Source of the DNA: Myxococcales bacterium | Lineage (GTDB): Bacteria; Myxococcota_A; UBA9160; SMWR01 | Direction: 5' to 3' | DNA: 47,375 nt | NCBI GenBank assembly: GCA_013215605.1 | Contig: JABSQW010000105.1 | Coordinates: 1-47,375 of the forward strand | In this document: piece by piece, positions 18,034 through 26,363 of the stretch | Position numbering within the stretch: the first letter of the stretch is position 1 | How the letters are laid out: every line of letters starts with the position of its first letter | Made by a program: the position numbers and the translations under genes | The notes under the pieces: generated by a model | Database searches by the model: none | Told to the model about the DNA's origin: nothing | Seen by the model: only the letters and a program-made list of their open reading frames with translations

Positions 18034-19344
18034 TCAGCGCCCCACGGATATGTATGTAAAGCCGGCTTTGCGCATCGGATCGGGCTTGTACACGTTGCGC
18101 AGATCGACGATGGTCGGCCGGCTCAGCAGCTCCTTCACGCGACCGAGGTCGAGCATGCGGAACTGGTTCCACTCGGTCATGAGCACGAGGACATCCCCAC
18201 CCTCGCAAGCCTCGTACGAACTCTCGCACATCATGACGCCCGGAAGCACCTTCCGGGCCTCGTCCATGGCCTGGGGATCGTACGCGCGCACCTGGGCGCC
18301 GCGCTCGATCATCCCCTGGAGGATGTCGATCGAGGGCGCGTCGCGCATGTCGTCCGTCTCTGGCTTGAACGAGAGACCCAGGACGGAGACCGTCTTGTTC
18401 TGGGCGTCACCGTCGAGGACGTCGACGATCTTCTCGATCATCCGCTCGGGACGCTTATCGTTGACGCGAATCACCGCCTCGACGATCTCGAAACTCCCGC
18501 CGGCCTCCGCCGCGAAGTGGGCGAGGGAGCGTGTGTCCTTCGGGAAACACGAGCCGCCGAAGCCGGGTCCGGCATGGAGGAACTTCTTCCCGATGCGGTT
18601 GTCGAGCCCGATTCCCCGGGCAATGGCCTGGACGTCGGCCCCCACGTCTTCGCAGAGATCGGCCACCTCGTTGATGAACGAGATCTTCGTGGCGAGGAAC
18701 GCGTTGGCCGCGTACTTCGTGAGCTCGGCGGTCGCCACGTTCGTCATCACGACCGGCGTCTCGTTGAGGTACAGGGGCCGGTAGAGGTCCTTCAGGATCG
18801 CTTCGGCCTCGACGTCCTCGGTGCCGAGTACGACGCGGTCCGGACGCATGAAGTCTCCGATGGCTGCGCCCTCGCGGAGGAACTCTGGGTTCGACGCGGT
18901 GCTGAAGCGCGGCGACGACGGGTTGTCGCCGAACGACTCCTCGATCCACTTGCGGACCTTCACGGAAGTGCCCACCGGCACCGTGCTCTTCGTGACGATC
19001 ACCTTGTAGCCGTCCATGTGCTGGCCGACCTCGCGAGCCACGGCCTCTACGAAGGAGAGATCTGTACCGCCGTCGGGTCGCGACGGTGTGGGCACGGCGA
19101 TGAATACGACGAGCGCGTTGCGCACCGCCTCGGGCGTGTCCGTCGTGAAGGAGAGGCGCCCCTCCTTCACGTTGCGCGCCACGAGCTCGTCGAGACCCGG
19201 CTCGTAGATGGGCATGATGCCCTTCTCGAGTCCCTCGATCTTCTTCTCGTCCTTGTCGACACAGACGACCTGCACACCAAACTCGGCGAAGCAGGCGCCC
19301 GTCACGAGGCCCACGTAGCCGGAGCCGATCACGCAAATATTCAC
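18034..19344 (-). CDS. ugd: UDP-glucose 6-dehydrogenase
   Basis: Oxidises UDP-glucose twice to UDP-glucuronate. The GTG start at 19344 follows GGAGGGG and gives MNICVIGSGYVGLVTGACFA with the expected N-terminal Rossmann fold; the 57 residues before it in the track are not coding. The catalytic Cys is C266 in GFGGSCFPKDT; NPEFLREGAAI and TAELTKYAANAFLATK are also intact. Length 436 residues is normal. A GDP-mannose or UDP-N-acetylmannosamine dehydrogenase is the main alternative. Four bases separate it from the upstream epimerase gene. Confidence 0.88.
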   Translation of the reverse strand: MNICVIGSGYVGLVTGACFAEFGVQVVCVDKDEKKIEGLEKGIMPIYEPGLDELVARNVKEGRLSFTTDTPEAVRNALVVFIAVPTPSRPDGGTDLSFVEAVAREVGQHMDGYKVIVTKSTVPVGTSVKVRKWIEESFGDNPSSPRFSTASNPEFLREGAAIGDFMRPDRVVLGTEDVEAEAILKDLYRPLYLNETPVVMTNVATAELTKYAANAFLATKISFINEVADLCEDVGADVQAIARGIGLDNRIGKKFLHAGPGFGGSCFPKDTRSLAHFAAEAGGSFEIVEAVIRVNDKRPERMIEKIVDVLDGDAQNKTVSVLGLSFKPETDDMRDAPSIDILQGMIERGAQVRAYDPQAMDEARKVLPGVMMCESSYEACEGGDVLVLMTEWNQFRMLDLGRVKELLSRPTIVDLRNVYKPDPMRKAGFTYISVGR

Positions 19345-19348
19345 TGGT

Positions 19349-20311
19349 TTACCCCTCCGGACCCATGATCTTGGAGAAACTCTCGACGGTCTGGCGCAGG
19401 CCCTCGCCCAGGTCGACCGACGGCTCGTAGCCCAATAGCTCCCGCGCGAGACCGATGTCCGCCACACTGTCGCGAACGTCGCCGGGGCGCGCTTCTGCGT
19501 AGATGGCGTCGACATCGAAACCCACGGACTCGCGGATTCCCTGCCACAGCTGGTTGAGCGAGGTGCGTCGCCCCGCCGCGATGTTCATCACGGCGCCGGG
19601 GGCGCGCTCGGCGTCGGCGGCAAGGAGGTTCGCGCGCGCAGCGTCCACCACGAAGACGAAGTCCCGCGTCTGCTCGCCGTCGCCGTAGATCGTCGGAGCC
19701 CGGTCCGAGAGCGCGCTCGTCACGAACTTCGGAATGACGGCGGCGTACTCGCTCTGCGGATCCTGGCGCGGGCCGAAGACGTTGAAGTAGCGAAGCGCAA
19801 CCGCCTCGAGGCCGTAGAGCACGGTGTACTGGCGGCAGTAGAACTCGCCCACGACCTTCTGTAGCGCGTAGGGGGTCAGCGGGGCGGGGGGTATCGTCTC
19901 GACCGTCGGGAGCACCTCGGTGTCGCCGTACGCGGCGGACGACGCGGCGAACACCACGCGGCGGACGCCCGCCTGGCGGGCGCTCTCGAGAACGAGGAGC
20001 GTCCCCCCCACGTTGACGCTGTTGGTGCGGATCGGCTCGGCGACGCTGCGCGGAACCGAGGCGATGGCGGCCTGGTGGAACACCACCTCGACGCCCTGAA
20101 CGGCGCGCTGGATCGTCGCTTCGTCGCGAATGTCGCCCCGGATGAGCTCGATGTGCTCGAGCGTCTCGGCGAGGTTCTCGTCGCGGCCCGACGAGAAATC
20201 GTCGAGCACTCGGACCTGCCAATCGCACGCCAGGAGTCGCTCGACGATGTGTCCCCCGATGAAGCCGGCACCGCCGGTCACCAGGGCCTTGCGGCCCCGT
20301 CCTTCGCTCAC
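19349..20311 (-). CDS. NAD-dependent sugar-nucleotide epimerase, WbpP/GalE-like
   Basis: Extended short-chain dehydrogenase of 320 residues: TGGAGFIGGHIV NAD loop, SSAAYGD, catalytic YALQK, and RYFNVFGPRQDP followed by IYGDGEQTRDFVFV, the arrangement seen in UDP-N-acetylglucosamine/-glucosaminuronate C4 epimerases (WbpP group) rather than strict GalE. The GTG start follows GAGGAGG and overlaps the upstream gene's stop as GTGA. Exact substrate needs assay or structure comparison. Confidence 0.83.
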   Translation of the reverse strand: MSEGRGRKALVTGGAGFIGGHIVERLLACDWQVRVLDDFSSGRDENLAETLEHIELIRGDIRDEATIQRAVQGVEVVFHQAAIASVPRSVAEPIRTNSVNVGGTLLVLESARQAGVRRVVFAASSAAYGDTEVLPTVETIPPAPLTPYALQKVVGEFYCRQYTVLYGLEAVALRYFNVFGPRQDPQSEYAAVIPKFVTSALSDRAPTIYGDGEQTRDFVFVVDAARANLLAADAERAPGAVMNIAAGRRTSLNQLWQGIRESVGFDVDAIYAEARPGDVRDSVADIGLARELLGYEPSVDLGEGLRQTVESFSKIMGPEG

Positions 20312-21267
20312 ACGGACCTCCTCAGCCACGCCACCATCCGCTCGATGCCCTGCTCCATCGTCGTCTGGGGGGCATACCCCAGGGCTTCGGATGCGGCGCT
20401 GATGTCCGCCCAGGTGCGCGGAACGTCCCCCGTCTGTACCGGAAGCCATTCGATTTCTGCCGGAGCCTCGAGCGCGCGTTCCAGGAGCTTTACGACCTCG
20501 AGTACCGAAACTTTTCGACCGGCCCCCAGGTTGTAGAGAGCGAAGCCGCTGTCGATGTCGAGCGCTCGGGTCACGCCGTCGACCACATCGTCGATGAAGG
20601 TAAAATCCCTCAGGGCGCTGCCGTCGCCGAAAACCGGGATTGGCTCCCCGAGGATCATCCGCTCGGCGAACTTCCGGATCGCGAGATCCGGTCGCTGGCG
20701 CGGCCCGTAGGCCGTGAAGAAGCGCATGCACGAAATCGAGAGGTCGTGGGCGTGGTGAAAGGTGTGGGCGACGAGCTCGCCGGCTCGCTTCGTGGCGGCG
20801 TAGGGCGAGATCGGGCGCTCGACCGGGTCGGTCTCGGAGAACGGGCCGTCCGTGCGCTCGCCGTAGACGGACGACGAGGACGCGAAGACGATTCGCGGAT
20901 TCCGGTGACGGGTGGCCGCCTCGAGGATCACCGACGTGCCGTGGACGTTGACGTCGGCGTAGACCGAGGGGCGCTCGAGACTCGGCCGTACCCCTGCCAG
21001 GGCAGCCAGGTGCACGACGCCGTCGAAGCGGCCGTCGGCGAACACCTGCTCCACGAGTTCGGCGTCGCGGATGTCCCCCTCGACCAGACGGAAGGCGCCG
21101 TTCTGCTGCGCGGAAGCGAGGTTCCCGCGCTTCTGGTCCTCCGGATAGAAGGGGTCGAAGGAGTCGAGGCCCACGACCTCGCGACCCTCCGAGAGCAGGC
21201 GATCGACCAGCGTCGATCCGATGAATCCCGCCGCCCCCGTGACGAGTACACGGGACGGTCGACTCAC
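20308..21267 (-). CDS. NAD-dependent sugar-nucleotide epimerase, UDP-glucuronate 4-epimerase-like
   Basis: Extended short-chain dehydrogenase of 319 residues with TGAAGFIGSTLV, SSSSVYGE, catalytic YAATK, and RFFTAYGPRQRPDLAIRKF. That last segment is characteristic of UDP-glucuronate 4-epimerases (CapI-like), which make UDP-galacturonate; ugd downstream would supply the substrate. The GTG start overlaps the stop of the gmd remnant as GTGA, and its own stop overlaps the next epimerase, making a coupled string. A dTDP- or GDP-sugar dehydratase role is less likely but possible. Confidence 0.83.
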   Translation of the reverse strand: MSRPSRVLVTGAAGFIGSTLVDRLLSEGREVVGLDSFDPFYPEDQKRGNLASAQQNGAFRLVEGDIRDAELVEQVFADGRFDGVVHLAALAGVRPSLERPSVYADVNVHGTSVILEAATRHRNPRIVFASSSSVYGERTDGPFSETDPVERPISPYAATKRAGELVAHTFHHAHDLSISCMRFFTAYGPRQRPDLAIRKFAERMILGEPIPVFGDGSALRDFTFIDDVVDGVTRALDIDSGFALYNLGAGRKVSVLEVVKLLERALEAPAEIEWLPVQTGDVPRTWADISAASEALGYAPQTTMEQGIERMVAWLRRSV

Positions 21268-21698
21268 CTCGTACCGTCCTGCCCGCGCCGCCTGCCGCTG
21301 GCGCGCTCCTGGCTCTCGAAATCGGCGTCGACCCTGATGCTCATGAGATCCTCGAAGCCGGTGTGAGCAGACCAGCCCAGCTCCTTCCGGGCCTTCGTCG
21401 GCTCCGCGAGCAACGTATCGACCTCCGCCGGGCGAACCCAAGACGAATCGACCTCTCCGGAATCGTGGGGATCCAGCTCGACGTACGGGCTGGGGAAATC
21501 CACACACTGGTGCACTGAATTCTGCAACCCGGTCCCGACCCCGGTTCCGGCCGGCTCCGCGCCTGGGAGCGACCGCCACAGGACGTCGACGTACCCCTTC
21601 GCGTACCCCCGGTCACGCTTCGCGTCGCGGTTGCCAAGCGCCCGTTCGTCCGGCCCGGTGACTCCGGTGATCAACGGGGTGCCGTCGCTCGCCTGCAT
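21264..21698 (-). pseudogene. gmd: GDP-mannose 4,6-dehydratase remnant with large internal deletion
   Basis: The 144-codon open frame keeps the first residues of a GMD (PLITGVTG) and jumps directly to the C-terminal part (LGNRDAKRDRGYAKGY, RPAEVDTLLAEPTKARKELGW). About 200 residues with the NAD fold remainder and the catalytic Tyr/Lys are missing, and the conserved RDWG is RDRG. It cannot be an active dehydratase. It nevertheless keeps a start (ATG at 21698 with GAGGG upstream), an uninterrupted frame, and a GTGA overlap with the downstream epimerase. That suggests either recent deletion or retention for translational coupling. Confidence 0.8.
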
Positions 21699-21740
21699 GC
21701 TGTGCCCTCGCAACGATGGACCCTGGTACGAGCGCGCCGC

Positions 21741-22826
21741 TCATTGGCCGTTCCCTCCGACGCTGGCTTCGCTCCTCTTCTTGTCGCCGTCGAGCGACAG
21801 GACTCCGAGATTGCGCAGCAGACGAATCGTGAGCAGCGCGACGGCGACGAGAAAACTGACGGCAGCGAATCCCCGGAGCCGGGTGAATGAAAGGGCGATC
21901 AGGCAGAACGCGGCGGTGAGCAAGTAGAACTGGAGCACCGCGTTGCGGTGAGAGCCCTCAGTGGCCAGCAGCCGGTGGTGCATGTGCAGGCGATCGGGTC
22001 GAAAGACTGGATTGCCACTTCGCAGCCGCCGCAGAATCGATATCAACGTATCCAGAATGGGGACCGCGAGTGCGAGCAATGGCACCACGAAGGTGAGCAG
22101 CGTGACCTGGCGGTAACCCTCGAGGGCCAGGATCGACAGGACGTAGCCCGTGAACAGCGAACCGGTATCGCCCATGAAGATGCGAGCGGGCGCGAAGTTG
22201 AAGGGGAGGAAGCCGAGCAGTCCACCGATGAGTGCAACGCCGATGCAGACCCCGAAAATCTGCCCCCCCTGCCACGAGATGATGCATAGCGTCGTTCCGA
22301 TGATGATGCCGACGCCGGCGGCCAACCCGTCGAGTCCATCGACGAGATTCACCGCGTTCGTGATGCCCACGATCCAGAGCAGCGTGATCAACCACCCGAG
22401 CCAGGCCGGGAGCACCGTGCTCTCGAGCGAGATGGGATCGGTGATGTACTCGATCTGGTAGCCGAACTCGATCGCCACGACCGCCGCGATGGAACACAGG
22501 ATCGCCTTCGATCCGGCCGAGAGACCGAAGCGGTCGTCGTAGATTCCCGACGCGAGCATGAACATCGATCCGGCGACGAGTCCGGCGAGTCGCGTCCCCA
22601 CTTCGCTCACGTCGATCATCGTGAGGCCCGCTGCCAACGCCACGAAGAACCCCGCGCTGATCGCGATCCCCCCGAGCAGCGGCATGTTCGACCGGGGGCT
22701 CTCGTTTCGCTCGTTCGAGCGATCGACGATCCTGAGGTACAGGGCCAGGCGCGAGACGAAGGGGGTCGCAAGCGCCGCAACGCCCGCACCAACGGCCAGC
22801 GGTATTAGGAAAACGAGGGGATGCAT
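21741..22826 (-). CDS. Polyprenyl-phosphate sugar-1-phosphate transferase, WecA/MraY family
   Basis: A 361-residue membrane protein with about ten transmembrane segments and the family motifs: NAVNLVDGLDGLAAG (Asp-rich nucleotide/Mg site), FMGDTGSLFTGY, and the HMHHRLL loop that marks WecA-like enzymes. It would attach the first sugar phosphate to undecaprenyl phosphate in the inner membrane and start repeat-unit assembly. The HMHH form fits WecA/TagO-type UDP-HexNAc enzymes rather than MraY; the exact sugar cannot be told from sequence. It lies 132 bp after the tyrosine-kinase gene. Confidence 0.88.
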   Translation of the reverse strand: MHPLVFLIPLAVGAGVAALATPFVSRLALYLRIVDRSNERNESPRSNMPLLGGIAISAGFFVALAAGLTMIDVSEVGTRLAGLVAGSMFMLASGIYDDRFGLSAGSKAILCSIAAVVAIEFGYQIEYITDPISLESTVLPAWLGWLITLLWIVGITNAVNLVDGLDGLAAGVGIIIGTTLCIISWQGGQIFGVCIGVALIGGLLGFLPFNFAPARIFMGDTGSLFTGYVLSILALEGYRQVTLLTFVVPLLALAVPILDTLISILRRLRSGNPVFRPDRLHMHHRLLATEGSHRNAVLQFYLLTAAFCLIALSFTRLRGFAAVSFLVAVALLTIRLLRNLGVLSLDGDKKRSEASVGGNGQ

Positions 22827-22958
22827 GGTTGATAGACAGTTTACCCAGTGTGAGAGCGGGAGAAGGGAACCGAAGCCTCAGCGACGCGTCCTCTCCCGCC
22901 TCTGGGCTCCGAGTCGTTCTCTACGCGTGTCGTGGGATCGTTCCCGCCAGATCTCGGG

Positions 22959-23804
22959 TCAGCTGGAATATCCGTACCGGCCCTGGTCCGCGGGGGTTCC
23001 GTTGAGAATCATTCCCAGTACGCGGCGTCGATCCAGCGTCTCGAGGGTAGCCTGAACGTCATGCTGTGACGTGACATCGGCCCGAACGACGAGAATCAAT
23101 CCGTCGCACAGGTCGCATACCACCTTCGCGTCGGGGAGACCGAGCGCGGCCGGGGTGTCGAAGACGATGCGATCGTACCGCCCAGACGCGTCTTCGATGA
23201 GCGTCTGCATTTTCTCGGAGCCGAGTAGCTCCGACGGGTTGCCGGGGAGACTGCGCACCGGCAGCACGTCGAGGTTGACGCCCTCCACGCTCACGATCGA
23301 ATCGTCGAGCGTCGCGCGATCCATCAGCACTTCAGCGAGGCCCGTTTCGGGGCGGAGTCCGAGCGTCTTGTGCACCTGGGGCCGTCGCAGGTCGCAATCG
23401 ATGAGGAGCACCTTGCGCCCGACACTGAGCGAGCTGACGCAGGCCAGGTTGACAGCGGCCGTCGTCTTGCCCTCCCCCGGCATGGGGCTCGTGACTACCA
23501 GGGTCCGAAGCGGTCGCTGGGCCGCAATGGCGTCGAGACGACCGCGCAGCGAGCGGTACTGCTCCGCGACGTACGAGTCCGGCTGCAGGAGAGCGATCCG
23601 ACGCTTGTTGATCTCGTTCGCCGCGTCGCGCTGGGCGCGGGGCCGACTGCGTCCGAACATCCGCTTCCACAGCGACGACTTCGACGGCGTGACCGTCTGC
23701 ACCACCGGTTCCCACTCGACGGGCGCCACCGGCGAGGGCTCGGAGCCAGCGCGTCGCTTACGCTCCTCCTCGGCCCGTCTCATTGCTTCGTAGACTTTTG
23801 CCAT
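22959..23804 (-). CDS. CpsD-like tyrosine autokinase of an exosortase-type polysaccharide locus
   Basis: BY-kinase of 281 residues: Walker A SPMPGEGKTTAAVNLA (about 106-121), Walker A' LLIDCDLRRP, Walker B RIVFDTP. The C-terminus ends RYGYSS with only two tyrosines (Y277, Y279), a minimal autophosphorylation tail. The N-terminus MAKVYEAMRRAEEE is typical of kinases next to PEP-CTERM export genes. It would work with the Wzz-like protein encoded two genes upstream to control chain length and export. The first 64 residues in the track lie in the preceding gene's tail and are not coding. Confidence 0.88.
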   Translation of the reverse strand: MAKVYEAMRRAEEERKRRAGSEPSPVAPVEWEPVVQTVTPSKSSLWKRMFGRSRPRAQRDAANEINKRRIALLQPDSYVAEQYRSLRGRLDAIAAQRPLRTLVVTSPMPGEGKTTAAVNLACVSSLSVGRKVLLIDCDLRRPQVHKTLGLRPETGLAEVLMDRATLDDSIVSVEGVNLDVLPVRSLPGNPSELLGSEKMQTLIEDASGRYDRIVFDTPAALGLPDAKVVCDLCDGLILVVRADVTSQHDVQATLETLDRRRVLGMILNGTPADQGRYGYSS

Positions 23805-23820
23805 CGAACCCGTTCTCTCG

Positions 23821-24711
23821 TTATTCGCGTTGACGCAATCGGCCGAGCCAGCCTCGCCATCCCCAGCTGGCGTGTCCGTTCGTGGATCTGGGGGTGGTCT
23901 CAACGCCCGGAAGCTCGAGACCCCTTGCGACCTCGAGAACGACGTCGCTGCCGAGCTTCGTCTTCGCGCGGCCGTAGCCCGCGAGCAACGCACCATCGCA
24001 GACGATGTTCACGAGGCGCGGAATGCCACCCGTAACGTCGAAGACCTTCTTCCGCGCCGCCCGATTGAAGATCTCGCCTCCGATGTGACCCGCCATTCTC
24101 AGGCGCTCGTCGATGTACGTGTTGATTTCGCGGGAATCGAAGGGATGAAGGTGGTGGCGCAACACGATGCGCTGCCGCAGCTGGCGAAGCTCGGGCCGCG
24201 CAAGCAGGTCGTTGAGCTCGGGTTGTCCCACGAGCATGATCTGGAGAAGCTTCGACGTCGGCGTCTCGAGGTTCGAGAGCAGGCGCACCTCTTCGAGCAT
24301 CTCGGGCGAGAGATTCTGCGCCTCGTCGACGATCAACAGGGCCGTCTCGTTGCGCTCGAGGCGCTCGATCAGGAAGCTGTTGAGGGCGATCAGGTACTCC
24401 GCCTTCGTGTGGCACCGGACTTCGATACCGAACTCCTCGAACAGCATGTGGAAGAAGTCGAGCGGCTCGAGGCGAGGATTGAAGATGAACGCCGAGGCCG
24501 TGCTCGAATCGAGCTGGCCGAGAAGCGCGTGCAGCAGCGTCGTCTTGCCGGTCCCGACTTCGCCGGTGAGAAGCACGAATCCCTTCCGCGACTCCACGCC
24601 ATAGACGAGCGTTGCCAGACCTTCACGATGGGTCTCGCCGAGCACGAGGAACGCGGGGTCTGGAGCCATCTCGAAGGGCGAGCGGTGGAGTCCGTAGAAT
24701 TCGTTGTACAT
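23821..24711 (-). CDS. ExeA-like AAA ATPase, XrtA-system type
   Basis: A 296-residue AAA ATPase: MYNEFYGLHRSPFEMAPDP start, Walker A TGEVGTGKTT (about 49-58), Walker B ALLIVDEAQNLS, and a sensor region GQPELNDLLARPELRQLRQRI. The arrangement matches the ExeA/GspA-like ATPases that sit between chain-length and tyrosine-kinase genes in exosortase loci. The ATG at 24711 is chosen; an adjacent ATG at 24714 overlaps the upstream gene's stop. Function in the system is unknown; coupling ATP use to assembly or secretion is inferred. Confidence 0.86.
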   Translation of the reverse strand: MYNEFYGLHRSPFEMAPDPAFLVLGETHREGLATLVYGVESRKGFVLLTGEVGTGKTTLLHALLGQLDSSTASAFIFNPRLEPLDFFHMLFEEFGIEVRCHTKAEYLIALNSFLIERLERNETALLIVDEAQNLSPEMLEEVRLLSNLETPTSKLLQIMLVGQPELNDLLARPELRQLRQRIVLRHHLHPFDSREINTYIDERLRMAGHIGGEIFNRAARKKVFDVTGGIPRLVNIVCDGALLAGYGRAKTKLGSDVVLEVARGLELPGVETTPRSTNGHASWGWRGWLGRLRQRE

Positions 24712-26351
24712 CATTCGGACCCGTCTAAGCCGCCGTCGGTGACGCCCTCGCCACTCGGGAGCTCCTCGACCGTCTGACCGCTGAGGAGTCCGCCATTGAC
24801 CCACAGGTAGTTCACGGCGCCACCTGCGAGGCCAAAGATCACAAACGCGCTGGTTGCAAACACCGTCCGGATTCGCTGCCGGCTCCGCTGTTTCCGATCG
24901 GACTCGAGCCAGATCTGCGGGATTGCTCCGATTACCGGGATGCCGAGCGCAGCCTGCAGCTGACGCGGCGTGTGGATCGACGGGTCAGAGGCCTCCATCA
25001 GGATGCCCACCGCGCCGGCGAAGGCGACGGCGAAGAACAGGCCGAGCACGACGATCAACGGGCGGTTGGGTGAGCTCGGCTCGGTGGCTTCGAACGCCTG
25101 CTCGAGCACGCGGAACTGCTCGCCGAGCTGGCGCCGCTCGAGCTGCGTCTGCACGGTGGCTTCGAGGCGGCGGTTGCTGAAGTCCTGGTAGCTCCTGAAG
25201 AGATACGCGTGCTGCCGCTCGAGCGCATCGAGCTGCTCGGCGACACGCGGCGTCGCGTTCAGGAGGGTTCGAACCTCCGTGATTCCCTCTTCGAGTCGAG
25301 CGATCTCGGCATTCGCCGAGGCACGGCGGAGCTCTGAGCGCCGGACCTCGGCGTCTGCGTTTTGCTGAACGAACGTCTTCGGCGCAACGCTCTCCTCATC
25401 CTTATCCCGCGCAATGGAGATCTGCCCGCGAACCGTGGCGAGTTCGACCTGAGCCTTGAGGACGTCGGGATGCTTCGCCGTGTAGCCCTTCGCCTCATAG
25501 CCGGCGAGTTCCAATTCGAGGGTCCGCAGCCGACGCGCCGGACTCGAATCGTCGTTCGGCGACAACATGGAGCCCGCGGCGGCCTGCTGACTCCGGTAGA
25601 ACTCCTCATTGCTGCGCGCCTCGGCGAAAGCGCGCTGCGCGTAGATCATCTGGGTGCCGAGGTCGTCGAGACGGGCTTGGTTGACGTTTATTTCATTGGG
25701 GAGGCGTCCGGAGTTCTGGCTCTTGACCTCGGCGATGTTACCTTCGATCTCCTCGATCTGATCTGCGAGTCGGCCGAGCTCCCCGCTCATGAAGTCGAGA
25801 CTCTTCTCCGATTGGAGTACACGTCTCTTGATGTGCTCGTCGATGAAGTCCTGCGCGAGGTTGCCCGCGACGAGCGCGGCCGTGGCCGCATTCCGGTAGC
25901 GGAAGTACAGCCGGAACGTGTTGATCTCGGCGTCGCGTCGACGACCCCCCTGGCGCTGTTCCAGCTCCGGAACGATGGGCTCGACACGCACCGCGTCGCG
26001 CATCAGGTCGATCACCTGTTGGCGAACCATGTAATCCGATTCGTCGGGGTAAAGCTGGAACTCGTCGATGATGTTCGACAGACGCGGGCGGGAGAGAATC
26101 TGCGCGGTCATGAGACCGAGCCGCTCCGTGAGCTTCGTCGCGCCGATGCCCGCCACCACGAGCTCCTTCGACACCGCCTGGGGCTCCACGAGAATCGTCC
26201 CGTAGCTCTCGTACTCATTGGGGAGCGCCATGGCGAGCCAGTACGACGCAACGGCGACTACGAGAACCGTCCAGACCATGACGTAGGTTCGGCGGCGTAG
26301 GGTACCCCCGATATCACTCAGTTGAAATCCGCTCTCTACGTTCATGGCCAC
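24711..26351 (-). CDS. Wzz-like polysaccharide chain-length determinant, XrtA-system type
   Basis: A 546-residue co-polymerase: N-terminal membrane segment (YVMVWTVLVVAVASYWLAMAL), long periplasmic coiled-coil part (about 190-400), and C-terminal membrane segments (LIVVLGLFFAVAFAGAVGIL and FVIFGLAGGAVNYLW). No kinase domain is fused; the separate tyrosine kinase supplies it. GTG at 26351 is kept because AGGAG lies 9 nt upstream, whereas the ATG six bases later (26345) would sit 15 nt from it. Length and neighbours match the chain-length protein of PEP-CTERM loci. Confidence 0.87.
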   Translation of the reverse strand: MAMNVESGFQLSDIGGTLRRRTYVMVWTVLVVAVASYWLAMALPNEYESYGTILVEPQAVSKELVVAGIGATKLTERLGLMTAQILSRPRLSNIIDEFQLYPDESDYMVRQQVIDLMRDAVRVEPIVPELEQRQGGRRRDAEINTFRLYFRYRNAATAALVAGNLAQDFIDEHIKRRVLQSEKSLDFMSGELGRLADQIEEIEGNIAEVKSQNSGRLPNEINVNQARLDDLGTQMIYAQRAFAEARSNEEFYRSQQAAAGSMLSPNDDSSPARRLRTLELELAGYEAKGYTAKHPDVLKAQVELATVRGQISIARDKDEESVAPKTFVQQNADAEVRRSELRRASANAEIARLEEGITEVRTLLNATPRVAEQLDALERQHAYLFRSYQDFSNRRLEATVQTQLERRQLGEQFRVLEQAFEATEPSSPNRPLIVVLGLFFAVAFAGAVGILMEASDPSIHTPRQLQAALGIPVIGAIPQIWLESDRKQRSRQRIRTVFATSAFVIFGLAGGAVNYLWVNGGLLSGQTVEELPSGEGVTDGGLDGSE

Positions 26352-26363
26352 GAAATCGAACTC

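Noticed and set aside
17155-19368. 737-aa plus-strand ORF over manC and ugd
   Set aside because: Opposite-strand shadow of two well-recognised enzymes with intact motifs.
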